From Thiomonas sp. X19 (lineage in GTDB: Bacteria > Pseudomonadota > Gammaproteobacteria > Burkholderiales > Burkholderiaceae_C): a stretch of DNA of 64,000 nt. The notes beneath the pieces are model-generated. The model ran no database searches. It saw only the letters and a list, made by a program, of their open reading frames with translations, and was not told the DNA's origin. Numbering within the stretch: the first letter of the stretch is position 1; every line of letters starts with the position of its first letter. A program made the position numbers and the translations under genes. This document shows positions 35,529 through 44,457 of the stretch, piece after piece. Where the stretch lies: positions 669,501-733,500 of the forward strand of contig NZ_LT605203.1 in NCBI RefSeq assembly GCF_900089495.1, given 5' to 3'.

Positions 35529-36512
35529 ATGAGCGCCCCCGGACCTGCCGCTTCGCGTCAGGCCCCCCGAGGGGGGCCAAGGAAACTTGGGAACGGCCCG
35601 GCGTTTCCTTGCGAGTCCCGTATGACTGCCGCAACACACCCCGGCCGGCGCTGGCGCTGGGGGCGGGCCGCCGCCCCCTATCTGCTGAGCCTGCCGGCCT
35701 GGACCTATCTGCTGCTGTTTTTCGTCGTGCCGCTGGCCGCGATGCTGATGCTCTCGGCCGCCACCGGCGACCCGATTTCGGGCTACGCCTACACCGGCCA
35801 TTACATCGAGTTCGCGCACGCCATCGAGCGCTACCACCGCCCGTTCATCCGTTCGTTCGAGTACGGCGCGGCGTCCACCCTCATCACCTTCGCCATCGCC
35901 TACCCGGCGTCCTACTGGATCGCGTTTTACGGTGGGCGCCGCAAGGCCGGCTATCTGTTCCTGCTGCTGCTGCCCTTCTTCGTCACCTTCGTCATCCGCA
36001 CCCTGGCCTGGCAGTTCATCTTGAGCGACCAGGGCATGGTGCTGGGCACGCTCAAGCACTGGGGCTTGCTGTCGCCAAGCGCGCACTTCCTCTCCACGCC
36101 GGAGGCGGTCATCGCCGGCGTGGTCTACAACCGCCTGCCGTATTACGTCATGCCGCTGTTCGTCGCGCTGGAAAAAATCGACCGCCGCCTGCTGCGCGCC
36201 GCCGAAGACCTGTACGCCAGCCCTTACGCGCGCTTCATGCATGTGGTGCTGCCGCTGTCCACACCGGGCATCTTCGCCGGTTTTTTGCTGGTGTTCATCA
36301 CCAACACCGGCGACTACGTCAACGCCGAGATCCTCGGTGGGCCCGGCACGCTGATGATCGGCAACATCATCAACAACGGCTTTTTCACCGACCAGAATTA
36401 TTCGATGGCCGCGGCGCTGTCCTCGCTGCTGCTGCTGCTGGCCATGCTGCTGGTGATCGCGCTGTACGCACGCGTGTTCGGCACCGAGAGCATCCAGGAT
36501 TACGCCGCCTGA
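35529..36512 (+). CDS. Polyamine-type ABC permease 1 (PotB/PotH-like), repeat at the N-terminus
   Basis: A 327-residue permease with six predicted helices; the EAA loop that contacts the ATPase is LRAAEDLYASPYARFMHVVLPLSTPGI. The first ~32 residues (SRQAPRGGPRKLGN..) are encoded by a family A palindromic repeat at 35562-35611 and look foreign. Either ATG 35529 is the original start and the repeat was inserted in frame, or translation now starts at ATG 35622 just after it; neither has a strong ribosome binding site. Seven bases separate the upstream binding-protein gene from 35529. It forms the membrane channel with the permease at 36564. Confidence 0.88.
   Translation: MSAPGPAASRQAPRGGPRKLGNGPAFPCESRMTAATHPGRRWRWGRAAAPYLLSLPAWTYLLLFFVVPLAAMLMLSAATGDPISGYAYTGHYIEFAHAIERYHRPFIRSFEYGAASTLITFAIAYPASYWIAFYGGRRKAGYLFLLLLPFFVTFVIRTLAWQFILSDQGMVLGTLKHWGLLSPSAHFLSTPEAVIAGVVYNRLPYYVMPLFVALEKIDRRLLRAAEDLYASPYARFMHVVLPLSTPGIFAGFLLVFITNTGDYVNAEILGGPGTLMIGNIINNGFFTDQNYSMAAALSSLLLLLAMLLVIALYARVFGTESIQDYAA
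35562..35611 (+). repeat. Palindromic repeat family A, copy at the start of a permease gene
   Basis: Begins GCCCCCCGAGGGGGGCCAAG and ends GGCGTTTCCTTG. It matches the copies in priA and the DUF2126 gene and again keeps an open frame. Confidence 0.8.
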
Positions 36513-36563
36513 GCGCCGCCTGAGCGCCCCCTGAGCGCCGCCCGAGGCCAAGAGAGCCACGCC

Positions 36564-37430
36564 ATGTCCTCCGCCCCCGGCGCCGCTGCGTCCACCCCGC
36601 CCGTCACCACGCCTGCGGCCCCGCGGGTCCACCGCCCGCGCCGCGCCTGGGCCCGCACCCTGCTGCATGCCTACACCTGGCTGGTCATCGCCTTCGTGCT
36701 GGTGCCCATCGTGGTGATGGTGGTGTACAGCTTCAACCAGACGCCCAACGGCCGCGTGACGCTGAACTGGCAGGGTTTCACCACCTACTGGTACGCGCAC
36801 GCCTTCGGCATTGCCGACCTCACCACGGCGCTGTGGCATTCGCTGGAGATCGCCAGCGGCAGCACCGTCATCGCCGTGTTGCTGGGCACGCCGATGGCGC
36901 TGGCCATGGGGCGCTGGCGGTTTCGCGCCAAGCCGCTGTCGGACCTGCTGGTCTTCACCGACATCGCCGCGCCCTCGGTGGTGGTGGGGGCTTCGCTGCT
37001 GTCGTTTTTCATCGCCCTGAACGTGCCGCAGGGGCTGCTCACCATCCTCATCGCCCATGTGGCTTTCGAGCTGGCCTTCGTCGTCGCCGTGATCCGCGCC
37101 CGCGTCTCGGGGTTGGACCGCATGCTCGACCGCGCCGCCGCCGACCTCGGCGCCACGCCCTGGGCCACCTTCCGCCATGTCACCTTCCCGCTCATCCTGC
37201 CCGGGCTGTTCGGTGCCGGGGCGCTGGCGTTCGGGCTGTCGATCGACGATGTCATCATCACCAACTTCGTCGCCGGCCCCAAGCTCACCTTTCCGCTGTG
37301 GGTCTACGGCGCGGTGAAGGTGGGCATTCCGCCGCAGGTGTTCGTGCTCAGCACCTACATCTTCCTCGGCGGCCTGGTTCTGGCCGGGGTGAACGCGCTG
37401 GTGGCGCGGCGCAACCCGAGCCTACCATAA
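36564..37430 (+). CDS. Polyamine-type ABC permease 2 (PotC/PotI-like)
   Basis: A 288-residue permease with six helices preceded by ~35 basic/proline-rich cytoplasmic residues. The EAA loop is DRAAADLGATPWATFRHVTFPLILPG, and the helix-5 motif FGLSIDDVIITNF is typical of PotC. It completes a full importer (ATPase, binding protein, two permeases) with the three genes before it. GCCAAGAGAGCC upstream of the ATG is purine-rich. An insertion sequence begins 20 bases after its stop, so any downstream genes once co-transcribed with it are now cut off. Confidence 0.9.
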   Translation: MSSAPGAAASTPPVTTPAAPRVHRPRRAWARTLLHAYTWLVIAFVLVPIVVMVVYSFNQTPNGRVTLNWQGFTTYWYAHAFGIADLTTALWHSLEIASGSTVIAVLLGTPMALAMGRWRFRAKPLSDLLVFTDIAAPSVVVGASLLSFFIALNVPQGLLTILIAHVAFELAFVVAVIRARVSGLDRMLDRAAADLGATPWATFRHVTFPLILPGLFGAGALAFGLSIDDVIITNFVAGPKLTFPLWVYGAVKVGIPPQVFVLSTYIFLGGLVLAGVNALVARRNPSLP

Positions 37431-37450
37431 GCTTAGCAGGCCCGGGCACG

Positions 37451-39085
37451 GCCAGCCTTGTCCAACGTGGAATGAGCCTGAGCGAGGCGCGTCTTTCCAT
37501 CGAGGGATGAGCCTGAAGGCGGGTTCGGGTCTGAGTTTCAAGCGGGTTGATCATCCACAGGATGGTGATCAACATGGACGACACGCGACTGACCACAATC
37601 GCGCAACTCGAGCAATTTCTCAGCGCCAATGCACAAGTTGCGTTTTCACCGCACGGCGACGATGCGCAGCGCTACGCCCACATCAGTCGGGTTCTGCGGC
37701 GGCTTGACTACCCCCGACGCACCAAGTGTGAACGCGGGGTGGTGCTGGCCTATTTGCGTCACACCAGCGGTTACAGCCGCGCGCAACTCACGCGCCTGGT
37801 GCGCCGGTGGCAGGCCAACCGCCTGGCCGCAGAGCCGCTGGTCAAGCGTTACGGCGCCCCGGCAGCCCCCTTTGCCCGCAAGTTCACGCCCGGCGATGTG
37901 ACGCTGCTCGTGGAGATGGACCGCGCCCATGAGGATGTCTGCGGCCCGGCCATCGCGCACCTGCTGCAGCGGGCCTACCACGTCTATGGCGACGCGCGCT
38001 ATGCCCGCCTGGCCACGCTGTCAGTCTCGCACCTGTACAACCTGCGCAAGAGCGCTGGCTACCGCGCCCAGCGCCTGCATGTCACCAAGACCCGCCCGGT
38101 GAACAACCCCATTGGCACGCGGCGCGCACCGCAACCCCAGGGACGCGCAGGCTTTGTGCGCATCGATACCGTGCACCAGGGCGACCAGGACGGCATCAAG
38201 GGGGTGTATCACATCACCTGCGTGGATGCGGTCAGCCAATGGCAGGTGCAGGCTTGCGTGCAGGGCATCAGCGAGGCGTATCTGTTGCCCGTGCTGGCCC
38301 TGGTCATCGCCCAGTTTCCTTTCGAGATCGCAGGCTTTCATTCGGACAACGGCTCGGAATACATCAACGCCCGCGTGACCAAGATGCTGGAGAAGCTGCG
38401 GATCGAGCAGACCAAGTCCCGCTCCCGCCACAGCAACGATAACGCGCTGGCCGAGAGCAAGAACGCCAGCGTGGTGCGCAAACACATGGGGTACAGCCAC
38501 ATCCCGCAGCAGTATGCCCAGAGGATCAATGCCTTCTACCAAACGGTCTTCAACCCTTGGCTCAATGGGCATCGTCCGTGCTTGTTTGCCACGGAGATCA
38601 CCAGCCCCAAGGGCAAGATCGTCAAGCGCTACGCCCACGCCGATGTGAAGACGCCCCTGGCTTGCCTGGCGCAGCTCAGTGCGCAGGGCTTGGTGCGCTT
38701 CAAGGCAGGCATCACGCTAGACGCTTTGCAGGCTCAGGCGGCTGCGCAAACCGATCTGGCCGCCGCTCAGGCCATGCAGCAGGCCAAGGCGGCGCTCTTT
38801 GCGCGGTTCAACGCGCCACGGCAACAGGCCTGACAGGGGGCCACTCTGCGCCGCGGGGAACGGATCCATCCCAACCCGCTCAGATCCAAACAGAAAAGAC
38901 GGCGCGCGTGGGCAGTGCTTGCAGCAAGACTGGAGGGGGGCCTCCGGCGGCCTGGCAGGGGCCTTCCAATCAAAGGTCCAAGCCACAACCCAACCCTCTT
39001 TACACTGACCCTTTCAACTTCGATCAACCCGACTTCAAAGAACCCAACTCAACCTGGCTTCAGGCTCATTCCTGAATTAGAAAAT
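37451..39085 (+). mobile_element. Insertion sequence, copy 2 (1635 bp)
   Basis: The second copy of the element at 3709-5343, same orientation, no difference seen. The shared segment runs from GCCAGCCTTGTCC to GAATTAGAAAAT. Unlike copy 1, no direct repeat flanks it: the left neighbour is GGGCACG and the right ACTCGGCC. It separates the first polyamine importer operon from puuD. Bases 38834-39085 inside the element are non-coding. Confidence 0.9.
37574..38833 (+). CDS. Transposase with rve integrase core (IS copy 2)
   Basis: Identical in sequence to the transposase at 3832-5091: 419 residues, D198, D258 and E294 forming a DD(35)E triad. The same start choice applies (ATG 37574 behind GGTGA). 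Identity of both copies implies recent movement or recombination between them. Confidence 0.9.
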   Translation: MDDTRLTTIAQLEQFLSANAQVAFSPHGDDAQRYAHISRVLRRLDYPRRTKCERGVVLAYLRHTSGYSRAQLTRLVRRWQANRLAAEPLVKRYGAPAAPFARKFTPGDVTLLVEMDRAHEDVCGPAIAHLLQRAYHVYGDARYARLATLSVSHLYNLRKSAGYRAQRLHVTKTRPVNNPIGTRRAPQPQGRAGFVRIDTVHQGDQDGIKGVYHITCVDAVSQWQVQACVQGISEAYLLPVLALVIAQFPFEIAGFHSDNGSEYINARVTKMLEKLRIEQTKSRSRHSNDNALAESKNASVVRKHMGYSHIPQQYAQRINAFYQTVFNPWLNGHRPCLFATEITSPKGKIVKRYAHADVKTPLACLAQLSAQGLVRFKAGITLDALQAQAAAQTDLAAAQAMQQAKAALFARFNAPRQQA

Positions 39086-39341
39086 ACTCGGCCGGCCTCG
39101 GTGGGCACCCGGCGCAGCCAAGGCTGCATACACGGCACTGGCCCTAACCGAAAAGCCGATAGTGGCACTTCCGAGGGTGCCATTGTTGACGTATCTTTGT
39201 TCATCGAAAGCCAAAAGATCCAGGAAAACCCGTAGCTTAGGTGGTTTCAACGGTCGTCTGCATCGCCGCCAAAGTGGTCGCAGCCGTTCCCGAATTGGCC
39301 ACCGCTTCAAGCCGCCCGTTTCGCATCCTGAACTCGCTCGT
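39086..39341. promoter_or_regulatory. Gap between insertion sequence and puuD
   Basis: 256 bases with no gene. TTGACG at 39186-39191 could be a -35, but no matching -10 is visible, and no sigma-54 site with the correct GG/GC spacing was found. It must hold the present puuD promoter unless transcription comes from the insertion sequence. Confidence 0.35.
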
Positions 39342-40133
39342 ATGCAATCCGTCCTGCCCCTGGTGGCCGTGTCCACCGACCTCAAACTCCTCGCCGGTCA
39401 CCCGACCTACGCGGTGGCGCAAAAGTATGTCGACCCCGTGCGCGACTTGTCCGGCTGCCTGCCGCTGCTGCTGCCCGCGCTGGGCGAGGCGCTGCCCATC
39501 GACGCCCTGCTCGACGTCGTGCATGGCCTGGTGTTCACCGGCTCGCCGTCGAATGTGGAGCCACGCCACTACGGCGCGGCGCTGGCCAACCCCGAATCCC
39601 CCGCCGACCCGGCGCGCGACGCCACGACCCTGCCGCTGATCCGCGCTGCCATCGCCCGCGGAGTTCCGGTGTTCGGCATTTGCCGCGGCTTCCAGGAAAT
39701 CAACGTCGCCCTCGGCGGCAGCCTGCTGCAAGAGGTGCACAACACCGAAGGTTTCGCCGATCACCGCGAGGATGGCGATCTCGACATCGACGGCCAGTAC
39801 GGCCCCGCCCACGCCGTGTACGCCGTGCCCGGAGGCTGGCTGCAGGGCCTGGTGGAAGCGTCCAGCTGGCAGGTCAACAGTCTGCATGGCCAGGGCATCA
39901 AGACCCTGGCGCCCGATCTGCTCGCCCAGGCGCACGCGCCCGACGGGCTGGTCGAGGCCTACAGCCATCGCCACGCCCCCGGTTTCCTGCTCGCGGTGCA
40001 GTGGCATCCGGAATGGCAGGCCGCCAACAACCCCGTTTCGCGCAAGCTCTTCGCCGCCTTTGGCGATGCCTGCCGCGACCATGCCAACCGCAATCGCGAA
40101 CGTCTGCGCCCCCCTGAAGCGAAAGCCGCCTGA
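39342..40133 (+). CDS. puuD: Gamma-glutamyl-gamma-aminobutyrate hydrolase PuuD
   Basis: A 263-residue class I glutamine-amidotransferase-like hydrolase that releases GABA from gamma-glutamyl-GABA in putrescine breakdown. The catalytic cysteine is in FGICRGFQEINVALGGSL and the His/Glu pair in AVQWHPEWQ; LVFTGSPSNVEPRHYG is the family N-terminal signature. The ATG at 39342 was chosen for the family start MQSVLPLVAVS; upstream in-frame sequence is arginine-rich and unlike coding sequence. puuA follows after 64 bases. The insertion sequence lies 256 bases upstream. Confidence 0.92.
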   Translation: MQSVLPLVAVSTDLKLLAGHPTYAVAQKYVDPVRDLSGCLPLLLPALGEALPIDALLDVVHGLVFTGSPSNVEPRHYGAALANPESPADPARDATTLPLIRAAIARGVPVFGICRGFQEINVALGGSLLQEVHNTEGFADHREDGDLDIDGQYGPAHAVYAVPGGWLQGLVEASSWQVNSLHGQGIKTLAPDLLAQAHAPDGLVEAYSHRHAPGFLLAVQWHPEWQAANNPVSRKLFAAFGDACRDHANRNRERLRPPEAKAA

Positions 40134-40197
40134 AGCATGCTGCCGGACGAACCCGTCCAGGCACCGACTCTGCGACCCGACACCTCGAGGTGCAACC

Positions 40198-41604
40198 ATG
40201 AAACGCGATCTGGAAACCGAAAACATGAATACCGACAACCGAAAACAGTGGACCTTCAACGATCTGGAGCGATGGTTGAACGAGCGCCGCATCACCGAAA
40301 TCGAATGCCTGGTGCCTGACCTCACCGGCGTGGCGCGCGGCAAGATTCTGCCGCGCAGCAAGTTCACCGAAGACCGCGGCATGCGCCTGCCGGAAAGCAT
40401 CATCGGCCTGACCGTGACGGGCAACTGGCCGGAAGACTCGAATATCGACCAGCTCATCGCCGACACCGACCGCGACATGAATCTGGTGCCCGACCCCAGC
40501 ACCGTGCGGGTCGTGCCCTGGGCCACCGACCCGACCGCGCAGGTGATTCACGACTGCTATTCCAAGGATGGCGAGCCGGTGGACTATGCGCCGCGCACGG
40601 TGCTGAAAAACATCATCAAGCTCTACACCGACAAGGGCTGGGCGCCGGTGGTGGCGCCGGAGCTGGAGTTCTATCTGGTGGACAAAAACACCGACCCCGA
40701 CCAGCCGCTGCGTCCGCCCATCGGCCGCTCGGGCCGGGCCGAAACCTCGCGCCAGCACTACAGCATCGACGCGGTGAACGAGTTCGATCCGCTGTTCGAG
40801 GACATCTACGACTATTGCGAGGCGATGGACCTGGACGTGGACACGCTGATTCACGAAGTCGGCGCGGGGCAGATGGAAATCAACTTCCTGCACGGCGATC
40901 CGCTGGACCTGGCCGACAAGGTGTTCTTCTTCAAGCGCACCCTGCGCGAAGCGGCGCTGCGCCACAATATGTTCGCCACCTTCATGGCCAAGCCCATGGC
41001 CGGCGAGCCCGGCAGCGCGATGCATGTGCACCAGAGCATCGTCGACCGCAAGACCGGGCAGAACATTTTCAGCAACCCGGACGGCGAGGCTTCGCCCGCT
41101 TTCGTCCACTACATCGGCGGGCTGCAGAAATACATTCCGCACGTCATGGCGCTGTTCGCGCCCTACGTCAACTCCTACCGCCGCCTGGTGGCCAACACCG
41201 CCGCGCCCACCAATGTGGAGTGGGGCAGCGACAACCGCACCGTGGGCATCCGCGTGCCCAACTCCAATGCGGAGAACCGGCGCATGGAAAACCGCGTCAT
41301 CGGCGCCGACGCCAATCCCTATGTGGCGCTGGCCGCCAGCCTGGCTTGTGGCTACCTCGGCATGGTCAACGGGATCGAACCGCTGGCCGAAATGAAGAGC
41401 AATGCCTACAACCGCCCCAACGCCATTCCGCTGCCGCAAAGCTTGAGCGAGTCGGTGCGCATGCTGGACGACGTGCCCGAACTGGAACAGATTCTGGGCA
41501 AGCGTTTTTGCGGCATCTACAAGGCCGTGAAGATGAGCGAGTACGCCGAGTTCATGAAGGTCATCAGCCCCTGGGAGCGCGAGCACCTGCTGCTGCATGT
41601 TTGA
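40198..41604 (+). CDS. puuA: Glutamate-putrescine ligase (PuuA), glutamine-synthetase family
   Basis: A 468-residue type I glutamine-synthetase-fold enzyme that gamma-glutamylates putrescine at the cost of ATP. Seen: ECLVPDLTGVARGKILPR at the N-terminus, metal-binding EVGAGQMEINF, MHVHQSI, and NRRMENRVIGADANPYVALA near the end. It is a GlnA-like paralogue; its place between puuD and a putrescine-type aminotransferase marks it as PuuA. GAGGTG lies five bases before the ATG. Ligase and hydrolase imply the gamma-glutamylated route, yet the classical oxidase gene puuB is not present. Confidence 0.9.
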   Translation: MKRDLETENMNTDNRKQWTFNDLERWLNERRITEIECLVPDLTGVARGKILPRSKFTEDRGMRLPESIIGLTVTGNWPEDSNIDQLIADTDRDMNLVPDPSTVRVVPWATDPTAQVIHDCYSKDGEPVDYAPRTVLKNIIKLYTDKGWAPVVAPELEFYLVDKNTDPDQPLRPPIGRSGRAETSRQHYSIDAVNEFDPLFEDIYDYCEAMDLDVDTLIHEVGAGQMEINFLHGDPLDLADKVFFFKRTLREAALRHNMFATFMAKPMAGEPGSAMHVHQSIVDRKTGQNIFSNPDGEASPAFVHYIGGLQKYIPHVMALFAPYVNSYRRLVANTAAPTNVEWGSDNRTVGIRVPNSNAENRRMENRVIGADANPYVALAASLACGYLGMVNGIEPLAEMKSNAYNRPNAIPLPQSLSESVRMLDDVPELEQILGKRFCGIYKAVKMSEYAEFMKVISPWEREHLLLHV

Positions 41605-41697
41605 AGTCAACCACCCTCGAACCCGTTCACGCATTGTTTGCACAGACCGGACCACGAGCCGGTCGGCAATCCTGATCAGCATCGCGCAGAGACCCGC

Positions 41698-43098
41698 ATG
41701 AAACTTAACGATCTACCCGCTTTCGACACCGCCACCCTGCGCGCCAAGGACGCCGCGCACCACCTGCATCCCTTCACCGACACCAAGGATCTCAACGCCG
41801 GCGGCAGCCGTGTCATCGTGCGCGGCGAAGGCGTGCGCATCTGGGATTCCGAGGGCCACGAAATCATCGACGGCATGTCCGGCCTGTGGTGCGTCAACCT
41901 CGGCTACGGCCGGCAGGACCTGGTGGACGCGGCCACCCGGCAAATGCAGCTGCTGCCGTTCTACAACGCGTTTTTCCGCACCACCACCGCGCCGACCATC
42001 GAGCTGGCCACGCTGCTGGCCGACGTGGCGCCACCCGGCTTCGAGCATGTGTTCTTCACCAACTCGGGGTCCGAAGGCAACGACACCATCATCCGCCTGG
42101 TGCGCCGCTATTGGGATCTGATGGGCCAGCCGCAGCGCAAAACCCTCATCAGCCGCCATAACGCCTACCACGGCAGCACCCTGGGCGGGGCGTCGCTCGG
42201 CGGCATGAGCGGCATGCACGCGCAGGGCGATCTGCCGCTGCCGGGCATCACCCATATCGACCAGCCCTACGCCTTGCAGCACGGCAGGCCGGGCGAGAGC
42301 GAGCATGCCTTCGGCCTGCGCGCGGCAGGCTGGCTGGAGGCCAAGATTCTGGAGCTGGGCGCCGACAAGGTGGCCGCCTTCATCGGCGAGCCGGTGCAGG
42401 GCGCCGGTGGCGTCATCATCCCGCCGGCCAGCTACTGGCCCGAGATTCAACGCATCTGCGACCAGTACGGCGTGCTGTTGGTGTCCGATGAAGTCATCTG
42501 CGGCTTCGGCCGGCTCGGCACCTGGTTTGGCTGCCAGCATCCGCACATCAATTTCCGTCCCGACCTCATCACCTTCGCCAAGGGCGTGACCTCGGGCTAC
42601 CTGCCGCTCGGCGGCGTGCTGGTGAGCGACCGCATCGCCAATGTCCTCATCGAGCAGGGCGGCGATTTCAACCACGGCTTCACCTACTCCGGCCACCCCA
42701 CCTGCTGCGCCGTGGCCATCGCCAATGTGCAGGCGCTGCGCGCCGAAGGTGTGGTGCAACGCGTGGCCAACGACACGGCGCCCTACCTCGGCGCGCAGTT
42801 CGCCACCCTGGCCGACCACCCCCTGGTGGGCGATGCCCAATCCTTGGGCATGGTCGCGGGACTGGTGCTTTACAAGGACAAAGCGACGCGCACCTTGTTC
42901 GATGCCGCGCTGGGCGTGGGCTACCGCTGCCGCGACAACTGCTTCAAAAACGGGGTGGTGATGCGCGCCGTGGAGGAACGCATGATCATCGCGCCGCCAC
43001 TGGTCATCAGCCACGCTGAAATCGACGAAATGATCCGCCGGATTCGACGCAGTCTGGACGACACAGTGGCTGGTCTTCGGGCCGATGGGCTGCTATAA
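41698..43098 (+). CDS. spuC: Putrescine/polyamine-pyruvate aminotransferase (class III)
   Basis: A 466-residue class III PLP aminotransferase. The N-terminal HHLHPFTDTKDLNAGGSRVI and LWCVNLGYGRQDLVDAA are typical of SpuC-like polyamine:pyruvate aminotransferases. The PLP lysine is K295 in TFAKGVTSGYLPLGG and the cofactor aspartate lies in LLVSDEVICGFGRLGTW. It would convert putrescine, or its gamma-glutamyl form, to the aldehyde with pyruvate as acceptor, replacing the missing PuuB oxidase. The gene follows puuA by 93 bases. Other omega-amino substrates such as beta-alanine are possible. Confidence 0.88.
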   Translation: MKLNDLPAFDTATLRAKDAAHHLHPFTDTKDLNAGGSRVIVRGEGVRIWDSEGHEIIDGMSGLWCVNLGYGRQDLVDAATRQMQLLPFYNAFFRTTTAPTIELATLLADVAPPGFEHVFFTNSGSEGNDTIIRLVRRYWDLMGQPQRKTLISRHNAYHGSTLGGASLGGMSGMHAQGDLPLPGITHIDQPYALQHGRPGESEHAFGLRAAGWLEAKILELGADKVAAFIGEPVQGAGGVIIPPASYWPEIQRICDQYGVLLVSDEVICGFGRLGTWFGCQHPHINFRPDLITFAKGVTSGYLPLGGVLVSDRIANVLIEQGGDFNHGFTYSGHPTCCAVAIANVQALRAEGVVQRVANDTAPYLGAQFATLADHPLVGDAQSLGMVAGLVLYKDKATRTLFDAALGVGYRCRDNCFKNGVVMRAVEERMIIAPPLVISHAEIDEMIRRIRRSLDDTVAGLRADGLL

Positions 43099-43102
43099 AC
43101 CC

Positions 43103-43117
43103 GTTGCGCCATGCAAC
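43103..43117. promoter_or_regulatory. Inverted repeat upstream of the sigma-54 promoter
   Basis: GTTGCGCCATGCAAC, 5-base arms around a 5-base centre, about 55 bases before the sigma-54-type promoter. It could bind an enhancer-binding or accessory protein. It does not match the NtrC consensus. Confidence 0.25.
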
Positions 43118-43156
43118 TGACGCCAAGACGGATGCGAGTCGGCAAAACACGCCATA

Positions 43157-43173
43157 TTGGCATCAAACTTGCA
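43157..43173 (+). promoter_or_regulatory. Sigma-54 promoter of the potFGHI operon
   Basis: TTGGCATCAAACTTGCA fits the -24/-12 consensus (TTGGCA...TTGCA), with exactly ten bases between the invariant GG and GC. It lies 55 bases before the potF start codon. It predicts RpoN-dependent, enhancer-activated expression, as for nitrogen-regulated uptake systems. Confidence 0.7.
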
Positions 43174-43228
43174 TAAATTACTCATGCGCTTGTCACAACC
43201 GGTCTAACCACTTCAAAGGGGAGTTTTG

Positions 43229-44383
43229 ATGCATCGCAAACCGAGTCTGAAATCGCCGCTTTCGACAATCTCGATCGCGGCCAAACTGGTGTCCACTTTG
43301 GCGCTGGGCTTCGCCGCGCTGGGCTTCAGCGCCAGCCAACCGGCCGCCGCGGCCGACAACGTGCTGAACATCTACAACTGGTCCGACTACATCGCGCCCA
43401 CCACGGTGCCCGATTTCGAGAAAGAAACCGGCATCAAGGTGCGCTACGACACCTTCGATTCCAACGAAACGCTGTTCGCCAAAATGGTCGCGGGCGATAC
43501 CGGCTACGACCTCGTCGTGCCCTCGTCCAACTGGGCCGCCATCGACATCAAGGGCGGCCTGCTGCTGCCCATCGACAAGTCCAAGATTCCCAACTACAAG
43601 AACCTCAACCCCGAGTTGATGAAGCTGTTGGCGCAAGTCGATCCGGGCAACAAATACCTCATTCCCTGGATGTGGGGCTACACCACCGTGGGCATCAACG
43701 TGGGCAAGGTCAAGCAGGCGCTGGGCAGCACGCCCATGCCGGCCAACCCCTGGGACCTGGTGTTCAACCCCACCTATGCCAACAAGCTCAAGTCCTGCGG
43801 CATTTCCTTCCTCGACTCGGGTGGCGACATCATGGAGGCGGCCTTCAACTACCTCGGCATTCCGCAAGCCACGAACAACCCGGCCGACTTCGAGAAGGCC
43901 TATGCCATGGTGCAAAAAATCCGCCCTGATGTGAGCGAGTTCTCCTCCAGCGGCTACATCAACGACCTGGCCGGTGGCAATATCTGCGCCTCGCTCGGCT
44001 GGTCGGGTGATATGGGCATCGCCTCGCACCGCGCCAAGGAAGCCAAGAACGGGGTGGACATCAAGGTCTTCCCGCCCACCCATGGCGCCGTCATCTTCAT
44101 CGACACCATGGACATCCCGGCCGATGCCAAGCATGTCGACAACGCCTACAAATTCCTCAACTACCGTCTGCAACCCAAGGTCTGCGCCGCCGACACCAAC
44201 ACGGTGTACTACGCCAACCCGGTGCCAGCCTCGCTGCCCATGGTGCTGCCGCGCGTGAAGGACAACGACTACGTCTTCCTCGACCCGGCGATGATGAACA
44301 AGCTCATCCCGCCCAAGGTCTACACCAGCGAGGAACGCCGTCTGGTCACCCGCCTGTACACCAAGTTCAAGACCGGTCTGTAA
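43229..44383 (+). CDS. potF: Putrescine-binding periplasmic protein (PotF-like)
   Basis: A 384-residue solute-binding protein of the PotF family: signal peptide (LVSTLALGFAALGFSASQPA, cleaved before ADNVLN), then LNIYNWSDYIAPTTVPDFEK, RYDTFDSNETLFAKM, YDLVVPSSNW, WMWGYTTVGIN and LGWSGDMGIA. AAAGGGGAG lies just upstream of the ATG. A sigma-54-type promoter precedes it. Two GC-rich hairpins after its stop likely stabilise its message relative to the ATPase and permease genes, as is usual for binding-protein genes. Confidence 0.92.
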   Translation: MHRKPSLKSPLSTISIAAKLVSTLALGFAALGFSASQPAAAADNVLNIYNWSDYIAPTTVPDFEKETGIKVRYDTFDSNETLFAKMVAGDTGYDLVVPSSNWAAIDIKGGLLLPIDKSKIPNYKNLNPELMKLLAQVDPGNKYLIPWMWGYTTVGINVGKVKQALGSTPMPANPWDLVFNPTYANKLKSCGISFLDSGGDIMEAAFNYLGIPQATNNPADFEKAYAMVQKIRPDVSEFSSSGYINDLAGGNICASLGWSGDMGIASHRAKEAKNGVDIKVFPPTHGAVIFIDTMDIPADAKHVDNAYKFLNYRLQPKVCAADTNTVYYANPVPASLPMVLPRVKDNDYVFLDPAMMNKLIPPKVYTSEERRLVTRLYTKFKTGL

Positions 44384-44386
44384 AGC

Positions 44387-44426
44387 CTGCGCCGCCCGCG
44401 GCGCAGCACCGTGCCGCGCGGGCGGC
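44387..44426 (+). terminator. Tandem GC hairpins after potF (attenuator or mRNA stabiliser)
   Basis: Hairpin 1 at 44387-44406 (arms CTGCGCCG/CGGCGCAG, 4-base loop); hairpin 2 at 44413-44426 (arms GCCGC/GCGGC). There is no T-run, so complete termination is unlikely; partial read-through or 3'-end protection of the potF mRNA fits better. Confidence 0.5.
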
Positions 44427-44457
44427 ATCTTCCAGCGCAAGCCACGAGAACTCAAAC

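Noticed and set aside
3709..39085. A composite transposon bounded by the two IS copies
   Set aside because: The segment between holds core genes (hemE, priA, lipid- and metal-related genes) in normal order and base composition, and no target duplication joins its outer ends.
39105..39200. A sigma-54 promoter before puuD (TGGCAC near 39172)
   Set aside because: The GG and GC elements are not ten bases apart in any register.
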